Shown here piece after piece: positions 27,277 to 39,892 of a stretch of DNA of 48,607 nt (the stretch's first letter is position 1; the number at the start of each line of letters is the position of its first letter). This DNA comes from an uncultured Geobacter sp. Its GTDB lineage: Bacteria > Desulfobacterota > Desulfuromonadia > Geobacterales > CAIOGM01. The notes below the pieces were generated by a model. It was not told where the DNA came from. It did not search any database and saw only the letters and a program-made list of their open reading frames with translations. Both the position numbers and the translations under genes were made by a program. The DNA lies in NCBI GenBank assembly GCA_903857795.1, contig CAIOGM010000033.1, positions 1-48,607 on the forward strand. The letters run 5' to 3'.

Positions 27277-29760
27277 CTATTTCGCCTTCGCTACGCTTAC
27301 CCAGGTGACCGGGGCGCCGGTAGCGATGCTGTTGATTGAGTTGTCGTTAAAGTGGTACGGTGCGAAGACGACCCCTTCGGAGAGTCGGTTCCCGAGTTTC
27401 GCCTTCAGCGTCACAGAGCCCGCTGTCGAGCTGACGGTGACCTTGTCCCCCTCGACCAGAGAGAGCCTCTTCACGTCGGCCCGTCCAAATTCCACATAAC
27501 CTTCCGGGCAGACCATCATAGGACCTTCTCCGTACTGGGAGAGAGTACCGCAGTGATTGAGGGCGCTGCCGGTAAGGAGGGCGAACTTACCCGCTTCTGC
27601 AGTCGGGGCAGGAGCAACCACCGGCACCAGTTTGGGCGAAAGGGTAACCGGGCGAACGACACCGTTGCTCCCAAGTTTGGCCCAGGTCAGTCCGGCATAA
27701 CCAGAGACGGATTCGCTGATCTCGGTGAAGAGTGCCTGGCAAGAAGCGTAGAGCGGCTTACCCGTCACCGCTGCGTGGATTTTATTGAAGATTTCGTAAT
27801 CGCTCTTGGAGGAGCCCACCGGCTTGATCGCCTTGGTGATCTTCTGCACATTACGGCCGAGGCTCGTAAATGTCCCATCTTTCTCGGCGAAGGAGCAGGC
27901 AGGAAGCACCACATGGGCCTTGGCGGCGCTCTCGGTGAGGAAGAGATCCTGAACCACGAGGAAGTCGACCTTGGACAGTGCGGCCTCAACCTTTTTCCTG
28001 TCGGGATAGGAGACAACCGGGTTTTCGCCAACGAGATAAAGCGCCTTGATTGTTCCGGCGATGCAACCGTCGATGATTCCAGCAGCGTCCTTCCCGTTTT
28101 TACCAGGGACGATCCCCAGATCAGCGGCTCCCTGACTGTTGTTCTTCTCGCCCATGAAGAGGACGCCGGACCCCTCCTTGCCGATCCGGCCGGTCAGCAT
28201 GGCCAGATTGAGGAGCGACTGAGCCAGGGCAGAGCCGTGGCCGGGGTAACCGAGTCCCAGCGGCATGAGGATGAGAGCCTTCTCGCTGGCGGCATACTCC
28301 TTTGCCAAGGCTACGAGCGCCTCCGGGGTAAGTCCGGTGACTGCGGCCCCCTTCTCCACGGTGCAGGAGGAGAGAGCGGTGACCAGGGCTGCATATCCAT
28401 CCAGAAGAGGGGCGGAAGCATCGACCAGTTTCTCGGTGACGATGATGTTGGCCAGGGTGTTGAAAAGGACGAGCTCACTCCCCGGTGTATGCAGCAGAGT
28501 CTGGGCACCGGGAAGACGGGAGAGCTTGCCGCTCTTGTCGGAGACGATCCTCAGGTTGACCCCCTGGCGTTTGACCCCCAGGTTGATCTCGAAGCCGATA
28601 ACCGGGTGGGTCTCGTAGGCGTCGCTCTTGACTACCAGGAGCAGGTCACACTTCTGAATGTCGGCGATAACCGAGGGAGAGGCTGCCTCGCCGAGCCCCT
28701 TGAGAGCCGCATCGGTGAGCGCTGCGTGGGCGTAGCCGGCGGAATGATCCAGATTTTCCGAGCCGACCCCTTCGGTGAAGAGTTTCTTGAAGAGAAAGAG
28801 CTCCTCATTGGTGAGTCGCGGAGTCACCAGGGCGGCTGCGGCCGATTTGGCTTCGCCCAACTTAGTCGAGACCAGCGCCAGAGCCTCGTCCCAGGTTGCT
28901 TCAACCAGGGCCGATCCTTTGCGGATGAGCGGCGTGGTGAGCCGTTTCTCGCTATTGACGAACTGGTATCCCCAGCGACCGCGTGTACAGAGCTGACCGT
29001 TATGGAATCCCTGGTTCTCATCATAGATGGTGGTGAGGACCTTGTTGTCCTTGACCCCCAGGGTGAGCTGGCACCCGGTGCCGCAGTAGGAGCAGACACT
29101 CTTGACCTTCTGCATGGCCCACCAGCGGGCCTTGAACTTGAACGGCCGTGAGAGGAGCGCACCCACCGGGCAGACTGAGACGCATGATCCGCAGAATTCA
29201 CACTCCAACGGTCCGTCGAAGGCGGTCCCCATCTTGGCGTCGATGCCACGGTTGATGAAGGTATAGGCGCCGAAGGAGACGATCTCATCGCAAATCCGGG
29301 CGCACTTGCCGCAGTGAACGCAGCGGTTCATGTCCCGCTCGATGAGCGGGTTAATGTAGTCGATCTCCCAGCGGAACTTCTCGTCCGATAGCGGGTTCTT
29401 GCTGACCCCGTACTCGTAGGTGAGGTTCTGCAGATCGCAATCGCCGGCGGCATCGCAGACCGGGCAGTCCACCGGGTGCTTCAGGAGGAGCAGTTCCAGC
29501 ACCAGTTTCCGAGCCTTGACGATCTCCTCGTTACTGGTTCGGACGATCATCCCCTCGGTGGCCGGCGTGGTGCAGGACGGGATGAGACGCCCCTTCATCT
29601 GCTCCACCTCCACGAGACACATCCGGCAACCGCCGAAAGGGTGTAGTTTCTTGTCGTGGCAGAGTATGGGGATCTTGATGCCGGCGCTCTTGGCCGCGTC
29701 GTAGATCGTCGCGTCCTTTGCCACCGTCACCTGCTTGTCGTCGATCGTAAGGTTAACCAT
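27277..29760 (-). CDS. nuoG: NADH-quinone oxidoreductase subunit G
   Basis: 827 residues. The N-terminal [2Fe-2S] domain is seen in 'CHDKKLHPFGGCRMCLVEV', the His-Cys3 N5 site in 'HPVDCPVCDAAGDCDLQ', and two [4Fe-4S] motifs in 'CVHCGKCARIC' and 'CEFCGSCVSVCPVGAL'. A further Cys set 'CSYCGTGC...LCTRG' (the N7-like ligands) precedes a molybdopterin-oxidoreductase-like domain without expected Mo cofactor. It channels electrons from NuoF toward the quinone site. Confidence 0.96.
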   Translation of the reverse strand: MVNLTIDDKQVTVAKDATIYDAAKSAGIKIPILCHDKKLHPFGGCRMCLVEVEQMKGRLIPSCTTPATEGMIVRTSNEEIVKARKLVLELLLLKHPVDCPVCDAAGDCDLQNLTYEYGVSKNPLSDEKFRWEIDYINPLIERDMNRCVHCGKCARICDEIVSFGAYTFINRGIDAKMGTAFDGPLECEFCGSCVSVCPVGALLSRPFKFKARWWAMQKVKSVCSYCGTGCQLTLGVKDNKVLTTIYDENQGFHNGQLCTRGRWGYQFVNSEKRLTTPLIRKGSALVEATWDEALALVSTKLGEAKSAAAALVTPRLTNEELFLFKKLFTEGVGSENLDHSAGYAHAALTDAALKGLGEAASPSVIADIQKCDLLLVVKSDAYETHPVIGFEINLGVKRQGVNLRIVSDKSGKLSRLPGAQTLLHTPGSELVLFNTLANIIVTEKLVDASAPLLDGYAALVTALSSCTVEKGAAVTGLTPEALVALAKEYAASEKALILMPLGLGYPGHGSALAQSLLNLAMLTGRIGKEGSGVLFMGEKNNSQGAADLGIVPGKNGKDAAGIIDGCIAGTIKALYLVGENPVVSYPDRKKVEAALSKVDFLVVQDLFLTESAAKAHVVLPACSFAEKDGTFTSLGRNVQKITKAIKPVGSSKSDYEIFNKIHAAVTGKPLYASCQALFTEISESVSGYAGLTWAKLGSNGVVRPVTLSPKLVPVVAPAPTAEAGKFALLTGSALNHCGTLSQYGEGPMMVCPEGYVEFGRADVKRLSLVEGDKVTVSSTAGSVTLKAKLGNRLSEGVVFAPYHFNDNSINSIATGAPVTWVSVAKAK

Positions 29761-29802
29761 CGTACCCTCTATCCTCGTGACTGCGTGATCGTTATATCGC
29801 TG

Positions 29803-31584
29803 TTATTCAATGGCCATGAAGCGGCAGGCATCATAGCACGATTTGCACTTGGTGCAGTTTTCCTGGATAAGATAGGCAACCTCGCCCTTTTGCCACTTGA
29901 TGGCATTGGAAGGGCAGGCCTTGAGGCAGGCGCCGCATTTGACGCACTTTGCGTCCACCACCTTCCAGAGGAGCAGTTCCTTGCAACAGTTGGAAGGACA
30001 CCGCTTGTCGACAATGTGCGCCTCATACTCGTGGCGGAAGTACTTCACCGTGGAGAGAATCGGGTTAGGAGCCGTCTGCCCCAGACCGCAGAGGGAAGCC
30101 TTCTTGATAATGCTTCCCATCTCCAGGAGGGTATCGATATCCTTGAGCTCGCCCCGTCCCTCGGTGATCCGCTCCAGAATGTCCAGCATCGCCTTCAACC
30201 CCACCCGGCAGGGAACGCACTTGCCGCACGACTCATCCCGGGTAAAAGTGAGGAAGAAGCGGGCCACGTCCACCATGCAGGTGGTTTCGTCCATGACGAC
30301 GAGACCGCCGGAGCCCATCATGGCGCCAGCCTTGATGAGTGAATCGTAGTCAACCGGGGTGTCCAGCACTTCCGATGGGATACAACCGCCTGAAGGACCA
30401 CCGGCTTGTACAGCCTTGAACTTCCGGTTGTTGGCAATGCCGCCGCAGACGTCGTAGATGACGGAGCGAACCGACATCCCCGCCGGGACCTCCACAAGAC
30501 CGGTATGCTTTACCTTACCGGTAACCGCGAAGATCTTGGTTCCTTTGGTGGTGTCTGTCCCAAGGGAGGCGTACCACTCGGACCCCTTGTTGATGATGTG
30601 CCGAATATTGGCGAAGGTCTCCACGTTGTTGATGTTGGTCGGCTTGCCCCAGAGTCCCTTGACCGCCGGGAACGGCGGGCGGGGGCGCGGCATACCGCGT
30701 TCCCCCTCGATGGACGCCATGAGAGCAGTCTCTTCGCCGCAGACGAAGGCGCCAGCCCCCTTCTTGATTATCAGGTCGAAATCGAAACCCCACCCCTGGA
30801 TGTCGTATCCCAGGTAGTTTTTTGAACGGCAGTCGTCCAGCGCCTTCTGGAGCCGTTCGATAGCCAAAGGGTACTCGGCCCGGACATAGACGTACCCCTT
30901 GGTGGCACCGATGGCGTAACCGGCAATCATCATCCCTTCGATGATGCAGTAGGGGTCCCCTTCCAGGATAGAACGGTCCATAAACGCGCCGGGGTCACCC
31001 TCGTCGGCGTTGCAAATGATGTACTTCTGCTTGCCCGGAGTGGCGGCGCAGAAGGACCACTTCATCCCCGTGGGGAAGCCGCCCCCCCCGCGCCCTCTGA
31101 GGCCGGATTTTTTGACCTCGTCGGTGACCTGGGCCGGAGTCATGCTCTTGATGCACTTCTCTATGGCCTTGAAACCGTCCTCGTCCAGGTATGCCTCGAT
31201 CTTCTCCGGGTCTATCTGGCCGCAGCCGGTCATGACCACCCGCATCTGGGCATCCACGAACTTGTTATAGTAGTCCTTGGCCTTCTTCTTCAGAATCGGG
31301 GAGTGGTTGAGGATATGCTCCTCAAGGATGGCAGCCACGTCCTCGGGCTGAACGAAATCATAAGTGATCCGTCCAAGTTCCGGGGTAATGACATCCACGA
31401 GAACGTCGTTGGCGCACAAGCCCCGACAGCCGGTCTTGACCACGTCGCAGCGTTTGCCGACCTTGGCGTCAATCCCTTTCTCGGCGATGAGCCTGGAAAA
31501 CTCGTGCTCCACCTTCTTGGCGCCGGCGGAGATGCCGCCGGTTCCCTGGCAGATCAGTATCTGGATTCCCGCATGTTCAGCCAT
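29803..31584 (-). CDS. nuoF: NADH-quinone oxidoreductase subunit F, extended form
   Basis: 593 residues, much longer than E. coli NuoF (445). The N-terminal 115 residues are a thioredoxin-like ferredoxin domain related to NuoE; of its usual four cysteines one is missing ('CQGTGG' where CxxxxC is expected), while 'CRGLC' is kept. The central part binds FMN and NADH ('GLRGRGGGGFPTGMKW') and cluster N3 ('ESCGKCVPCR'). The C-terminus adds two [4Fe-4S] motifs, 'CVKCGACLKACP' and 'CTKCKSCYDAC'. This layout is shared with HydB/HoxF-type subunits of electron-bifurcating enzymes and with Geobacter complex I. Confidence 0.95.
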   Translation of the reverse strand: MAEHAGIQILICQGTGGISAGAKKVEHEFSRLIAEKGIDAKVGKRCDVVKTGCRGLCANDVLVDVITPELGRITYDFVQPEDVAAILEEHILNHSPILKKKAKDYYNKFVDAQMRVVMTGCGQIDPEKIEAYLDEDGFKAIEKCIKSMTPAQVTDEVKKSGLRGRGGGGFPTGMKWSFCAATPGKQKYIICNADEGDPGAFMDRSILEGDPYCIIEGMMIAGYAIGATKGYVYVRAEYPLAIERLQKALDDCRSKNYLGYDIQGWGFDFDLIIKKGAGAFVCGEETALMASIEGERGMPRPRPPFPAVKGLWGKPTNINNVETFANIRHIINKGSEWYASLGTDTTKGTKIFAVTGKVKHTGLVEVPAGMSVRSVIYDVCGGIANNRKFKAVQAGGPSGGCIPSEVLDTPVDYDSLIKAGAMMGSGGLVVMDETTCMVDVARFFLTFTRDESCGKCVPCRVGLKAMLDILERITEGRGELKDIDTLLEMGSIIKKASLCGLGQTAPNPILSTVKYFRHEYEAHIVDKRCPSNCCKELLLWKVVDAKCVKCGACLKACPSNAIKWQKGEVAYLIQENCTKCKSCYDACRFMAIE

Positions 31585-31614
31585 AGTCTGAAATGTCCTC
31601 TGTGATCCGGGTCG

Positions 31615-32136
31615 CTATTTCATGGGCCGCTGGTTATATTCGGCGATAATCTCGTCAACCTTCTGGACGGTCATCTTGCCGAACGTGTCGTCGTTGACCA
31701 TGGCCAGCGGCGCCATGCCGCAGGCGCCGAGGCAGGCAACCTTCTCGAAGGTGAAGCGGAGGTCTTCCGAGGTCTCGGCGTGTCCGATGCCGAGTTTACC
31801 GAAGAAGGTCTCAACTATCCGTTCCGCCCCCTGAACGTGGCAGGCGGTCCCGACACAGACGCGAATGATGTAGCGTCCGCGCGGTTTCAGGTGGAACTGT
31901 GAGTAAAAGGTCAGCACGCCGTAGATCTGGCTGGGGTAGACATTGAGTCGCTCCGCCACCAGAGCGACCGTGGGGGGCGGGACAAAGCCGTATTCGTCCT
32001 GGATACCCTGAAGCACCGGCATCAGGTTTCCCGGAAGGGTCAGATATTTGTCGATGATCGCGTTGGCTGCGGTAAGATCTACCTCTTCCGCCGGCGCTTC
32101 CTCGATCTTTTTCTTCTGAACTGCTGCGTGGCTCAT
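31615..32136 (-). CDS. nuoE: NADH-quinone oxidoreductase subunit E
   Basis: 173 residues, thioredoxin-fold [2Fe-2S] protein (cluster N1a). The four ligands are seen in 'CVGTACHVQG' and 'CLGACGMAP'. It lies 30 bp before nuoF. Confidence 0.96.
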   Translation of the reverse strand: MSHAAVQKKKIEEAPAEEVDLTAANAIIDKYLTLPGNLMPVLQGIQDEYGFVPPPTVALVAERLNVYPSQIYGVLTFYSQFHLKPRGRYIIRVCVGTACHVQGAERIVETFFGKLGIGHAETSEDLRFTFEKVACLGACGMAPLAMVNDDTFGKMTVQKVDEIIAEYNQRPMK

Positions 32137-32184
32137 CGGCGCCTGCTCCTTTACTCGGATCTCTGACAGCGCTGCTTTTGTCGG

Positions 32185-33357
32185 CTACCGGTCGATGTCA
32201 CCGAGGACGATATCCAGGGTTCCGATAACAGCCACCAGGTCGGCGATCATCCCCCCCTTGGCCATCTTTTCGATTGCGGAGAGGTTGCAGAATGAGGGGG
32301 GACGGATGCGCATCCGGTATGGCATATTCCCCCCCTCACTGACCAGATAGTAGCCGAGCTCCCCCTTGGGCGCTTCGACAGCCTGGTAGACCTCGCCTTC
32401 CGGTGCGGGAAATCCTTCACTGGCGATCTTGAAGTGGTGGATGAGCCCTTCGATAGTGTTATAGACGGAATCCTTGGGAGGATAACAGACCTGCGGAACA
32501 TCTGCGAGAATCGGCCCCGGCTTGAGAGCAGCCATTGCCTGGCCGATGATCTTGATGGACTCTCGCATCTCCACGAGTCGAACCTTGTACCGGTCAAAGG
32601 TATCGCACTTTTCCCCCACCGGCACGACGAACTTGTACTTCTCGTAGCCGCTGTAGGGGTTGTCGCGCCGCATATCCCAGTCGACCCCTGAACCGCGCAG
32701 AGCCGGCCCGGTGATCCCGGCGTCCACCGCATCTTCCGCCGAAATGAAGCCGTTGCCGATGGTCCGCTGGAGCCAGATGGTGTTCTTGGTGAGGAGCCCT
32801 TCGTAGGTGTCGAAATAGGCGGGGAAGGTGTCGAGAATCTCGCGGACATCCTTCTCGAAGCCGTCGTACAGTTCGGAGGAGAGCCCGCCGACCCGGAAGT
32901 AGTTACTGGTCATCCGGGCGCCGGAGAGCTTCTCATACAGCTCCATGACCTTCTCACGCTCGCGGAAGGCGTAGATGAAGACGGTCATGGCGCCGATATC
33001 CAAAGCATGGCAGGCGAGCCAGACCAGGTGGGACTTGACACGGGTCAGTTCGGCCAGGATCACCCGGATGGTCTCGGCCCGTTCAGGAACCGTGATGCCG
33101 AGAAGTTTCTCCACTGCAAGGACATAACCCAGGTTGTTGCTCATGGGCGCCAAGTAGTCGAGCCGGTCGGTCAGCGGGATGATCTGGTGATAGGTTCGGT
33201 GTTCCGAGAGTTTTTCGATACCGCGGTGAAGAAACCCGATATGCGGGGTGATCTTCTGGATGACTTCACCGTCCAGTTCTATGACCAGCCTGAGTACCCC
33301 GTGGGTACTCGGGTGCTGCGGTCCCATGTTTACCGTCATGATTTCCGTACTAGCCAT
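32185..33357 (-). CDS. nuoD: NADH-quinone oxidoreductase subunit D
   Basis: 390 residues, 49-kDa subunit forming the quinone cavity. 'NMGPQHPSTHGVLRLV', 'HRGIEKLSEHRTYHQ' and 'RIRPPSFCNL' are diagnostic. The ATG at 33357 has GAGG 6 nt upstream and matches the usual start 'MASTEIMTVN'; an in-frame ATG at 33369 is less likely. NuoC is a separate gene, not fused. A heptamer array lies upstream. Confidence 0.96.
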   Translation of the reverse strand: MASTEIMTVNMGPQHPSTHGVLRLVIELDGEVIQKITPHIGFLHRGIEKLSEHRTYHQIIPLTDRLDYLAPMSNNLGYVLAVEKLLGITVPERAETIRVILAELTRVKSHLVWLACHALDIGAMTVFIYAFREREKVMELYEKLSGARMTSNYFRVGGLSSELYDGFEKDVREILDTFPAYFDTYEGLLTKNTIWLQRTIGNGFISAEDAVDAGITGPALRGSGVDWDMRRDNPYSGYEKYKFVVPVGEKCDTFDRYKVRLVEMRESIKIIGQAMAALKPGPILADVPQVCYPPKDSVYNTIEGLIHHFKIASEGFPAPEGEVYQAVEAPKGELGYYLVSEGGNMPYRMRIRPPSFCNLSAIEKMAKGGMIADLVAVIGTLDIVLGDIDR

Positions 33358-33378
33358 TGATAGCCTCATTTAAACTAC

Positions 33379-33437
33379 AATTATGAATTATGAATTACGA
33401 ATTACGAATTACGAATTTCAATTCTTAATTCGTAATT
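33379..33437. repeat. AT-rich heptanucleotide array with inverted end between nuoD and nuoC
   Basis: Five 7-bp units in a row: AATTATG twice (33379-33392) and AATTACG three times (33393-33413). AATTCGTAATT (33427-33437) is the reverse complement of the AATTACGAATT in the array, so the mRNA can fold back on itself. It lies within the 84-bp nuoC-nuoD gap, in otherwise GC-rich surroundings. Confidence 0.85.
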
Positions 33438-33441
33438 GCCT

Positions 33442-33927
33442 CTACGACAGACGTCCCGCGTACGGTTCCCGATCCGGTCCCTGTAACGGGTAGTCTTTCC
33501 GGAGCGGATGACCCACCCAGTCATCGGTCAAGAGGATCCGGCGCAGGTCAGGGTGTCCGGTAAACGTGATGCCAAAGAGGTCGAAGACTTCACGCTCCAG
33601 CCAGTCGGCTGTTGACCAGACCGTGCTGACGGTATCCACGACTGCGGGACTCTCTTCAACCGGCGCCTTCACCCGGAGGCGATCCTTGCCAGGGATGGAG
33701 TACAGATTGTAGACCATCATGAAGCGGGGCTCGCGGCCGAGGTAATCGACGGCAGTGACGTCGGAGAGGAGATTATACTTGAGGCTGTCCCTGAGAAAGG
33801 TGCAGATGGCCACGATCTCTTCCTTTTTGACCGTTACCGTTACCTCGCCGCGGAACTCCTTGACTTCGAGGACCGAACCAGCGAACTTCTCTCTCAGCTT
33901 GACTACCGCCCGATGATTTTCTGCCAT
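33442..33927 (-). CDS. nuoC: NADH-quinone oxidoreductase subunit C
   Basis: 161 residues, 30-kDa subunit of the peripheral arm. 'TADWLEREVFDLFGITFTGHPDLRRILLTDDWVGHPLRKDYPL' near the C-terminus is the family signature. Normal length for an unfused NuoC. Confidence 0.96.
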   Translation of the reverse strand: MAENHRAVVKLREKFAGSVLEVKEFRGEVTVTVKKEEIVAICTFLRDSLKYNLLSDVTAVDYLGREPRFMMVYNLYSIPGKDRLRVKAPVEESPAVVDTVSTVWSTADWLEREVFDLFGITFTGHPDLRRILLTDDWVGHPLRKDYPLQGPDREPYAGRLS

Positions 33928-33976
33928 ATCAATCTACCTTTCGCAGAGGTGTTCGTACGTGGTTGTAAGCGTCAGA

Positions 33977-34492
33977 TCAGGCGGCGGCCGGCGGCAGCCG
34001 CTCTCCCAGACCGATGGTGGAGCCGAAGGAGTTGCGCTCCTTGGAAATCTTGTCCTGGAGTTTCATGAGTCCGTAGAGGAGCGCCTCGGGCCGCGGCGGG
34101 CAGCCAGGGATATAGACATCTACCGGCAGCCCCTCGTCGATCCCCTGTACCACGCTGTAGGTATCGAAGATTCCGCCCGAGCAGGCGCAGGCCCCCATGG
34201 CGATGACCCATTTCGGCTCCGGCATCTGCTCGTACACAGTCTGGATGATCGGCAGCATCTTCTTGGTGACGGTTCCGGCGATGATGATACAGTCTGCCTG
34301 GCGGGGGGAGGCCCGGAAGATGATACCGAAACGGTCCAGGTCATGCTTCGCCGCGCCGGTGGCCATCATCTCAATGGCGCAGCAGGCAAGGCCGAAGGTC
34401 ATGGGCCAGATGGAGGATTTACGCGCCCAGTTGACGAGGCTGTCAAGGGTCGTCAGCTTGACGTTGTCGCCCAGCGGCTGATTTACTCCCAT
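33977..34492 (-). CDS. nuoB: NADH-quinone oxidoreductase subunit B
   Basis: 171 residues, carries cluster N2. The ligands are seen in '[11 protein letters not shown]', 'GACACSGG' and '[13 protein letters not shown]'. The start at 34492 ('MGVNQPLG') overlaps the nuoA stop by 10 bp (ATGGGAGTAA); the open frame farther upstream is a shadow of nuoA. Confidence 0.96.
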   Translation of the reverse strand: MGVNQPLGDNVKLTTLDSLVNWARKSSIWPMTFGLACCAIEMMATGAAKHDLDRFGIIFRASPRQADCIIIAGTVTKKMLPIIQTVYEQMPEPKWVIAMGACACSGGIFDTYSVVQGIDEGLPVDVYIPGCPPRPEALLYGLMKLQDKISKERNSFGSTIGLGERLPPAAA

Positions 34493-34854
34493 TCCAGAGC
34501 TCCTTTTTTCCACACGTAGATGTATCCGACAAAGAGGATAGCGATGAAGACCAGCATCTCGGAGAGGATGAAGGTGCCAAGCCCCCCGGCGATGTATGAC
34601 TTGTAGACCACCGCCCAAGGGTACATGAAGACACACTCGATATCGAACAGGATGAAGAGCATGGCGATCAGGTAAAACTTGATGGAAAAGCGTTCCCGGG
34701 CCGTCCCCACCGGTTCGCAGCCGCACTCGTAGGGGGCAAGCTTTACCTTGCTCGGTTTCTTTGGACCGATCAAAGTGGAGAAGACGAGGGAGCCGAGTCC
34801 GAAGAGGACGGCGATTACGACGAGGAGTACGATGGGGAGATACGCGCCGAGCAT
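34483..34854 (-). CDS. nuoA: NADH-quinone oxidoreductase subunit A
   Basis: 123 residues, three transmembrane helices. '[40 protein letters not shown]' is the ND3 loop and second helix. First gene of the 14-gene operon. Confidence 0.96.
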   Translation of the reverse strand: MLGAYLPIVLLVVIAVLFGLGSLVFSTLIGPKKPSKVKLAPYECGCEPVGTARERFSIKFYLIAMLFILFDIECVFMYPWAVVYKSYIAGGLGTFILSEMLVFIAILFVGYIYVWKKGALEWE

Positions 34855-35206
34855 GGAAACCCTCCGAATTCTAGTGAGGTATCAGCAATAAACTCTGCAG
34901 TGGTCGGCGCCTGACTGCGCGACGCCTGTTTGTTCAGAAAACTGGACCATGCAAAACACGCGCAACATATTGTATTCATGGTTCTGATGTCAAGCAAAAA
35001 GTCAGAAAAACTTGCGGCGTTGTCTGTATTTCCAATACCCTTCATTTTAAAAACACGAATGTTTCAAGCCTCACGGCAATCGGCCCATGCTCTGCCATGG
35101 AGTTAATCACTTTAGTCCGGTTGGCGGCTCTTCGTATTTTGCCAGCAGCTGACGCTTGAGCCCGCTCAGTCGGTCTGATACCAAGAACTCGTACTGGGGT
35201 ATCGAT
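34855..35206. other. Upstream region of the nuo operon
   Basis: About 350 bp without a convincing gene. It contains the nuo promoter (34964-34993). A 6-bp inverted repeat GATACC/GGTATC lies near 35178-35204 close to the end of the EF-G gene, without a U-run. Short open frames here lack start-site or codon support. Confidence 0.6.
34964..34993 (-). promoter_or_regulatory. Candidate promoter of the nuo operon
   Basis: On the minus strand a perfect TTGACA (34988-34993), 18-bp spacer, TATGTT (34964-34969; 4 of 6). It gives a leader of about 100 nt to nuoA. Confidence 0.6.
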
Positions 35207-37273
35207 TCAGGTCAGCCCGAACTGCCGCTGCAGTTCCAGCGGCGCCCGGTCATAATGAGAGAACTCCATCGTATAGCTTCCCCGTCCCTTGGTGGCGCTC
35301 CTCAGTTCGGTCATGTAGCCGAACATCCCGGCCAAAGGGGCCAGTGCCCGGATGATCTCCAGATCGTCGCGACTCTCCATCCCCTCCACCCTTCCCCGTT
35401 TCTGCTGAAGCCCCCCCAGAACCCTCCCCGCCGCCTCAACCGGGATGGTCAGCTCCAGGGCCATGACCGGCTCAAGGAGCAAGGGGCCGGCGGCTCTGGC
35501 CGCCATCACGAGCCCCTTCAGGGCCGCGGCCCTAAGCCCCAGCTCGGTGGTGATCCCCGGCTCGAAGGGGCTCTCCAGGAGGAGCAGCTCCAGATCGGTC
35601 AGTGGGTAGCCGGAGAGACAGCCGGCCGCGCACCCTTGAAGCAGGGAGGTCGTCAAATTCTGCCGCTGCTCCGGGGTAAACGGCAGCCGCTCCGGTGGCG
35701 GGAGCAGCACCCGCACACCGGCGCCCCGGGGGAGCGGGGTGAGCCGCAGCAGCACCTCCCCCTTCTGCACCCTCCCCTCCACCTCCCTCAGGAAGAGCTC
35801 CCGGTGCTCCACCTGCCGCTGGATGCTCTCCCGATAGACCACCCGGGGGGCGCCGCTCTTCACATGCACGCCGAACTCCCGAACGAGCCGGTCCATGAGG
35901 ATTTCCAGGTGGAGCTCCCCCATCCCCGTGAGGATGGTCTGCCCCGTATCTGGCGCCTCATGAACTCTGAATGTGGGGTCTTCCCAGAGGAGTTTTTCCA
36001 GGGCAACGGGGAGCCGCTCCCGGTCGTCGGCCCCCTGGGGCTCCACAGCCAGAGAGACCACCGGTTCGGGGATCGTCACCCCCTCCAGCAGCAGGGGGTG
36101 GGCCGGGTCACAGAGAGTATCCCCCGTGAGCGCCTCCTTGAGTCCGGCGACGGCGACGATGTCACCGGCCGAGGCGCCGTCGATCTGTTCCCGCCGGTGG
36201 GAGTGCATCCGGAAGAGGCGGCCGATCTTCTCACTCTTGCTCCTGCTGCTGTTGAGGATAGCCTCCCCCGTCCGGAGGGCGCCGGAGTAGATCCGGAGGT
36301 AGGTCAGCTTTCTTCCCTCATCCGCCTGGACCTTGAACGCCAGCGCCCGCAGCGGGCCCGTGGCGCTGCAGACGACCTCCTCGTCCGCGCCCGTCACCGG
36401 GTTGTGACCGCGAGGCGGCGCCGTATCCAGCGGCGACGGGAGAAAGGCCGCCACCCCGTCCAGGAGCGGCTGAATCCCCTTGTTGCGCAATGCACTCCCC
36501 AGAAACAGGGGGAAGAGCCGGCACTCAAGCACCGCCGCCCGAAGCGGTGGGAGCAGCCGTTGGGCTGAGATCGCGTTTCCCGCCAGGTAATCGGCCATGA
36601 CTCCGTCGTCGAAATCGGCGGCCGCCTCCACGATCAGCTCACGGGCCGTGGCCGCCGCCTCCCGGTACGCCTCCGGAATGGGCCCCCTGGTGACGGACCG
36701 TCCCTGGTCCGCCTCATCGAAGGTCACAACCTCTTCGGTGAGCAGGTCGATGACCCCGAAGAACCGGCTCTCGTTCCCCAAGGGGAGCTGCAGGAGGAGC
36801 GGACGGACCTTGAGCCTCGCCTCCATCCGCGCCATGACCATCCCCAGATCCGCCCCCAGCCGGTCCATCTTGTTGATGAAACAGATTCGGGGGACCCGGT
36901 AGCGCTCCGCCTGCCGCCAGACCGACTCGCTCTGGGGCTGGACCCCCTCCACGGCGCTGAAGATGGCGATGGCGCCGTCCAGCACCCGCATGCTCCGCTC
37001 CACCTCCATGGTGAAATCTATATGGCCGGGGGTATCGATGAGGTTGATGGTGACGTCGTGCCAGCGGCAGGTGGTGGCGCTGGCGGTGATGGTGATCCCC
37101 CGCTCCTGCTCCTGGGGCATCCAGTCCATGACCGCGGCCCCCTCATGGACCTCCCCCATCTTGTGGGTCTCACCCGAATAGTAGAGGATCCGTTCGGAGA
37201 CGGTGGTCTTGCCTGCGTCGATGTGGGAGATGATGCCGATATTGCGGATAGTTGCGGGTGAGGTCAGGGGCAT
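35207..37273 (-). CDS. Elongation factor G paralogue (EF-G2-like)
   Basis: 688 residues, five-domain translational GTPase. G1 is 'SHIDAGKTT' (Ser where EF-G usually has Ala), G2 'RGITI', G3 'DTPGHIDF' and G4 'NKMDR'; domains IV-V continue to '[19 protein letters not shown]'. It is not in the rpsL-rpsG-fusA-tufA context of the main EF-G, and its sequence departs from the canonical protein at several conserved places ('GHIDF' for 'GHVDF'). It is likely a second copy with a specialised role such as ribosome recycling or stress translation; that role is inferred. It lies 81 bp after the hybrid kinase gene on the same strand. Confidence 0.88.
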   Translation of the reverse strand: MPLTSPATIRNIGIISHIDAGKTTVSERILYYSGETHKMGEVHEGAAVMDWMPQEQERGITITASATTCRWHDVTINLIDTPGHIDFTMEVERSMRVLDGAIAIFSAVEGVQPQSESVWRQAERYRVPRICFINKMDRLGADLGMVMARMEARLKVRPLLLQLPLGNESRFFGVIDLLTEEVVTFDEADQGRSVTRGPIPEAYREAAATARELIVEAAADFDDGVMADYLAGNAISAQRLLPPLRAAVLECRLFPLFLGSALRNKGIQPLLDGVAAFLPSPLDTAPPRGHNPVTGADEEVVCSATGPLRALAFKVQADEGRKLTYLRIYSGALRTGEAILNSSRSKSEKIGRLFRMHSHRREQIDGASAGDIVAVAGLKEALTGDTLCDPAHPLLLEGVTIPEPVVSLAVEPQGADDRERLPVALEKLLWEDPTFRVHEAPDTGQTILTGMGELHLEILMDRLVREFGVHVKSGAPRVVYRESIQRQVEHRELFLREVEGRVQKGEVLLRLTPLPRGAGVRVLLPPPERLPFTPEQRQNLTTSLLQGCAAGCLSGYPLTDLELLLLESPFEPGITTELGLRAAALKGLVMAARAAGPLLLEPVMALELTIPVEAAGRVLGGLQQKRGRVEGMESRDDLEIIRALAPLAGMFGYMTELRSATKGRGSYTMEFSHYDRAPLELQRQFGLT

Positions 37274-37354
37274 GGCGACACTCTCCGGTCAGACTTGCTC
37301 TGTTTCACCGTAACTGCTCAGGCCATATGCCTTCTTTTACCATTCATGCCGCCG

Positions 37355-39847
<2,493 letters not shown>

Positions 39848-39892
39848 GGGAGGGGCCTTTGTCGGGGAAGAAGGGAAACGGGGTAACTTTGC

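Noticed and set aside
27352-29151. 599-codon open frame on the plus strand inside nuoG
   Set aside because: Antisense shadow of nuoG, without ribosome binding site or known domains.
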